From the NCBI GenBank assembly GCA_022790685.1, contig JAAVXQ010000142.1, positions 1-7,349 on the forward strand: a DNA stretch of 7,349 bases, in the 5' to 3' direction. Every line of letters begins with the position of its first letter. The stretch's first letter is position 1. The position numbers and the translations under genes are program-made. Shown here one piece after another: positions 5,950 through 7,349 of the stretch. Source of the stretch: Clostridia bacterium. GTDB taxonomy: Bacteria; Bacillota; Clostridia; TANB77; CAG-508. The notes under the pieces are model-generated. The model did not search any database and was not told the origin of the DNA. It saw only the letters and a program-made list of their open reading frames with translations.

Positions 5950-5978
5950 ATCATATATTAAAATTTGACAAAATACAA
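5950..5978 (-). promoter_or_regulatory. Promoter candidate of dacF
   Basis: On the minus strand TTGTAT (5978-5973) and TATGAT (5955-5950) are 17 bases apart; the -10 is good and the -35 modest. TTGTCA (5971-5966) is a better -35 but has no good -10 at the right distance. The leader would be about 35 nt. Confidence 0.4.
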
Positions 5979-5993
5979 TAAGATTTTCAAAAT
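5965..5993 (+). promoter_or_regulatory. Weak divergent promoter candidate toward comEA
   Basis: A perfect TTGACA (5965-5970) is followed after 17 bases by CAAAAT (5988-5993), a poor -10. If used, it would overlap the dacF promoter and give comEA a leader of about 145 nt. I see no clearly better pair closer to comEA. Confidence 0.25.
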
Positions 5994-6075
5994 AAAAAGA
6001 TATTAATAAAATATAAAGAATTAGGTAAGAAAAGTAATTAAAGATTGCAGATGACATAGGAATATAAATAATTGC

Positions 6076-6113
6076 AATAGGTTTATAGATTTATCCTATT
6101 TTATAAAAATCTA
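6076..6113 (+). promoter_or_regulatory. Possible pseudoknot in the comEA leader
   Basis: AATAGG (6076-6081) can pair with CCTATT (6095-6100), while TAGATTT (6086-6092) can pair with AAATCTA (6107-6113). The two stems interlock as in an H-type pseudoknot, 18 bases before the AAAGGAGA ribosome binding site (6131-6138). I recognise no riboswitch consensus, and short AT-rich stems arise easily by chance. Confidence 0.2.
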
Positions 6114-6143
6114 AATAGTTATATAAATATAAAGGAGATAAAT

Positions 6144-6755
6144 TTGAATAGAAAATATAAAATAATAATTATTGTTTTTTCATTAGGAATCATTATATTT
6201 TTTGTTTTTTATAAAAATAATAATGATGATATGGAAATGATTATGGATAGTAGTGATTTAAATTTGAATATAGCAGAAGAAAAAGAAGAGCAAAAAGCAG
6301 AAGAGGATAAAATTAAAATACATATAACAGGTGAAGTAAATAACCAAGGAATAATTGAAATAGAATATGGAGAAAGAATTGCTGATGCAATTGAAAAGGC
6401 TGGAGGTTTGACAATAAAAGCAGACGTTTCTAAAGTGAATTTAGCATATGTATTAGAAGATGGACAAAAACTATATATACCTAGCATAGAAGATACAAAT
6501 TTTAATGAAATAGATAGTGAAAGTGGAGAAAATGTTATAATTAATAGTGAACAAAAGACAGGAAAAATAAATATAAATAGCGCATCGCAAGAAGACTTAC
6601 AAAAAATAAATGGCGTTGGTCCATCTTTAGCTCAAAAAATTATACAGTATAGAAATAGTAATGGGAAGTTTAAAAATATAGAAGATTTATTAAATGTTTC
6701 TGGAATAGGTGAGAAGAAGTTTGAAGGAATAAAGGAATTTATTTGTGTTAAATAG
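6144..6755 (+). CDS. comEA: ComEA-family competence DNA-binding protein
   Basis: A 203-residue membrane-anchored protein. An N-terminal transmembrane helix (about 5-22) is followed by an acidic, flexible linker (27-55), an SLBB domain (about 56-113: IKIHITGEVNNQGIIEI through GQKLYIPS), a second linker (115-138) and a C-terminal double helix-hairpin-helix domain (141-202). The hairpins are seen in INGVGPSLAQKI and VSGIGEKKFEGI, preceded by ININSAS, the ComEA signature. ComEA binds incoming double-stranded DNA outside the membrane and passes it to the ComEC channel. SLBB plus (HhH)2 is the normal Gram-positive layout and the length is typical. The start is TTG at 6144, 5 bases after AAAGGAGA; no ATG precedes the transmembrane helix. 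comEC, often next, is absent; a decayed region follows instead. Confidence 0.93.
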   Translation: MNRKYKIIIIVFSLGIIIFFVFYKNNNDDMEMIMDSSDLNLNIAEEKEEQKAEEDKIKIHITGEVNNQGIIEIEYGERIADAIEKAGGLTIKADVSKVNLAYVLEDGQKLYIPSIEDTNFNEIDSESGENVIINSEQKTGKININSASQEDLQKINGVGPSLAQKIIQYRNSNGKFKNIEDLLNVSGIGEKKFEGIKEFICVK

Positions 6756-6832
6756 ATATTGTGCATAGAATAAAAGGAATTTGATTTTGAAAATGGATAG
6801 AAAAGCTAAAATTCTCTAATAAATAGTGATGA

Positions 6833-7087
6833 GTATTAGATGCTGTTTGATTGTCAGATGCAAAGTTTGAAGTAAGTAAGTTTTACTTTTTATGTGGAAG
6901 TGATTTGAATTGTCTAAAATTTAATTTTATATTCTAAAATGGTGATGGAAAAGTTTGAATTAAAGTACCAATAATTTCTATAGTTATAGGAGAAGGCTTT
7001 AGTGGAGTGTTTTTAGCTTTTAAGTATGTAGAGACAATATAAAATTGATTTAAAGGTAAGTATAGTGAAAATTGGAAGGTATGTATA
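6833..7087 (+). pseudogene. Decayed acetyl-CoA carboxylase alpha subunit (accA) fragment
   Basis: One unbroken plus-strand frame, interrupted only by stop codons, retains an AccA core. Codons 6962-6997 read KVPIISIVIGEG, the family's strand before its GGSGGALAL loop; here that loop is FSGVFLAF. Without gaps, the in-frame TAA at 7040 falls on the usual Tyr and the TGA at 7046 on the usual Leu of the motif Y-M-L-E-N, and Tyr-Ser (7061-7066) falls on the conserved YS. Upstream, LSDAKFEVS (6854-6880) lines up gaplessly with LPIITFIDT. At least five in-frame stops, and loss of the glycines that form the oxyanion hole, mean it cannot be functional. The family alignment is from memory. The 6756-6832 flank shows nothing clear, and 7090-7228 is plain AT-rich DNA. 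A working accA must exist elsewhere. Confidence 0.5.
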
Positions 7088-7228
7088 TAGATATATTAAA
7101 GTGAAAGTTTATGAATAAAATATATAAAATTTTGGTATATTTTTGAATTTTTGGAATAATATATATAATAACGAAATGATAAAATATGAAAAAATCGCTT
7201 GAAATTGGCTTAAACTTCTAAAAACATG

Positions 7229-7257
7229 TTGACAAAGTAGATTTATAGTAGTATAAT
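7229..7257 (+). promoter_or_regulatory. Perfect-consensus promoter of the initiator tRNA
   Basis: TTGACA (7229-7234) and TATAAT (7252-7257) are exactly 17 bases apart, a full match to the sigma-A consensus, with AT-rich DNA upstream. Transcription would begin near 7264, about 10 bases before the tRNA. Confidence 0.93.
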
Positions 7258-7273
7258 AATTTTCGTTAGACAT

Positions 7274-7349
<76 letters not shown>

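Noticed and set aside
6797..6823. Small open frame starting at an ATG after comEA (about 8 codons)
   Set aside because: It is very short and has no recognisable feature. A TTG start slightly upstream adds only four codons.
6870..6892. Terminator for comEA made of AAGTAA/TTACTT plus T-run
   Set aside because: The stem is only six AT-rich pairs and lies inside the decayed accA-like frame; its stability would be very low.

Overview
The window is about three-quarters A+T, with short intergenic gaps, strong AGGAG-type ribosome binding sites, several GTG/TTG starts and sigma-A-like promoters. This points to a low-GC Firmicute, most likely a member of the Clostridia. That assignment rests on composition and gene content and is inference.

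Left part (1-1000). The 5' end of an alpha/beta-hydrolase gene runs off the left edge on the minus strand. Next comes a gene-free stretch of about 370 bases. It holds a self-contained unit: a good plus-strand promoter, a long perfect inverted repeat and a T-run, which together look like a small hairpin RNA gene. A second copy of its 5' arm lies just downstream. Two minus-strand tRNA genes follow, Arg(UCU) then Pro(UGG), with a near-consensus promoter in front and a hairpin terminator behind.

Middle (1000-4600). A small XRE-type DNA-binding protein is preceded by a perfect 7-1-7 inverted repeat in its promoter. A three-gene plus-strand operon follows: a membrane-anchored DUF5711-like protein, a CvpA-family membrane protein, and an LCP (LytR-CpsA-Psr) enzyme that attaches anionic polymers to the cell wall. 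The operon ends at a hairpin shared with the convergent next gene.

Right part (4600-7349). A minus-strand D-alanyl-D-alanine carboxypeptidase (DacF/PBP5 type) trims peptidoglycan stem peptides. It is divergent from comEA, a membrane-anchored DNA-binding protein of natural competence. After comEA comes about 500 bases without an intact gene. In one unbroken frame this stretch still shows the core of an acetyl-CoA carboxylase alpha subunit (AccA) riddled with stops, so it reads as a gene fossil. The window ends exactly on the CCA of an initiator tRNA-Met gene with a perfect-consensus promoter.

The theme is ordinary housekeeping: cell-wall assembly and trimming, competence and tRNAs. The least expected items are the putative hairpin RNA unit at 232-357 and the accA fossil at about 6833-7087. 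I did not find a clear new multi-gene defence or mobile system.
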